39,006 nt of DNA from a virus: positions 1 to 39,006 of IMG/VR virus record IMGVR_UViG_3300037882_001033. One strand, written 5' to 3'. The notes below the pieces were generated by a model, which worked only from the letters and a program-made list of their open reading frames with translations, was not told the origin of the DNA and searched no databases. Shown here in pieces: positions 38,873-39,006 of this stretch (the first letter of the stretch is position 1; the number at the start of each line of letters is the position of its first letter). A program made the translations under genes and the position numbers.

Positions 38873-39006
38873 TTATCCTGTGGGTTGTGAGCGGGAACGC
38901 TGGTTAGCTAACAGATGAATACGGTTGATCTCATACGCGGCATACGTAGTGACCACGAGCGGATCACCTACTTCTGTGGTCAGCGTGACCCCGGCTTCTG
39001 TGATGA
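38873..39006 (-). CDS. partial virion gene (C-terminal 43 residues)
   Basis: The frame is open from the right edge and stops at 38873-38875, 2 bases before the fibre start. The peptide ITEAGVTLTTEVGDPLVVTT precedes a helical end (AAYEINRIHLLANQ). It may belong to a head-tail or fibre-linked protein; too short to name. Confidence 0.55.
   Translation of the reverse strand, partial: ITEAGVTLTTEVGDPLVVTTYAAYEINRIHLLANQRSRSQPTG

Noticed and set aside
37081-38907. plus-strand frames over the collar and fibre genes
   Set aside because: Antisense shadows of genes with clear collar and fibre motifs.

Overview
The window is part of a dsDNA tailed bacteriophage genome, most likely of podovirus type. 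It carries a P22-type portal fragment, a large terminase, a 1174-residue virion protein of the ejection-protein kind, tail-collar and fibre proteins, a phage DNA polymerase and many tiny coupled genes. No bacterial housekeeping gene or tRNA was seen. Most starts have a good Shine-Dalgarno sequence, often G-rich. The host cannot be named from the sequence.

The layout is simple. Minus-strand virion genes occupy both ends. On the left are a possible small terminase, two unknown genes, an HNH endonuclease, TerL and a portal open at base 1. On the right are a partial gene, fibre, collar, coiled-coil, three unknown virion genes, the 1174-residue protein and a holin-like protein, ending at an intrinsic terminator at 30.41 kb. 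If the genome is circular or circularly permuted, these are two ends of one late unit whose capsid and tail genes lie outside the window. Between them, about 25 kb is plus-strand early and replication DNA. The two exceptions are an endonuclease-VII-like gene at 8.3-8.7 kb and a RecA-type ATPase at 14.3-15.0 kb.

Plus-strand blocks in order: small CTAG-rich leader genes with hairpins (5.1-6.3 kb); a tandem array of eight paralogous C/C/H/H mini-proteins (6.37-8.25 kb); small unknown genes (8.8-10.0 kb); a ubiquitin-pathway-like cassette of an E2-like protein, an E1/ThiF-like protein and a JAMM/JAB metalloprotease (10.1-12.6 kb); a sigma-like protein and small genes (12.6-15.7 kb); a replication/recombination core of PD-(D/E)XK nuclease, Sak4/RecA-like ATPase, probable ssDNA-binding protein, structured leader, and a UDG-exonuclease-DNA polymerase A fusion (15.7-21.3 kb); a long run of stop-start coupled small genes (21.3-24.7 kb); an exonuclease with a zinc ribbon; a class II ribonucleotide reductase; membrane mini-proteins; and a resolvase-like nuclease (to 30.4 kb).

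The strongest novelty candidates are the E2/E1/JAMM cassette, whose upstream 63-residue protein ends in Gly-Gly-Leu-Arg, and the eight-gene paralogue array with a bistable RNA structure just before it. Two leftward promoters share an unusual upstream module, one for the late genes and one aimed at the isolated ATPase. Two homing-endonuclease genes each sit at the start of another gene and appear to have remodelled it. All functions are read from motifs by eye; no database search was run.
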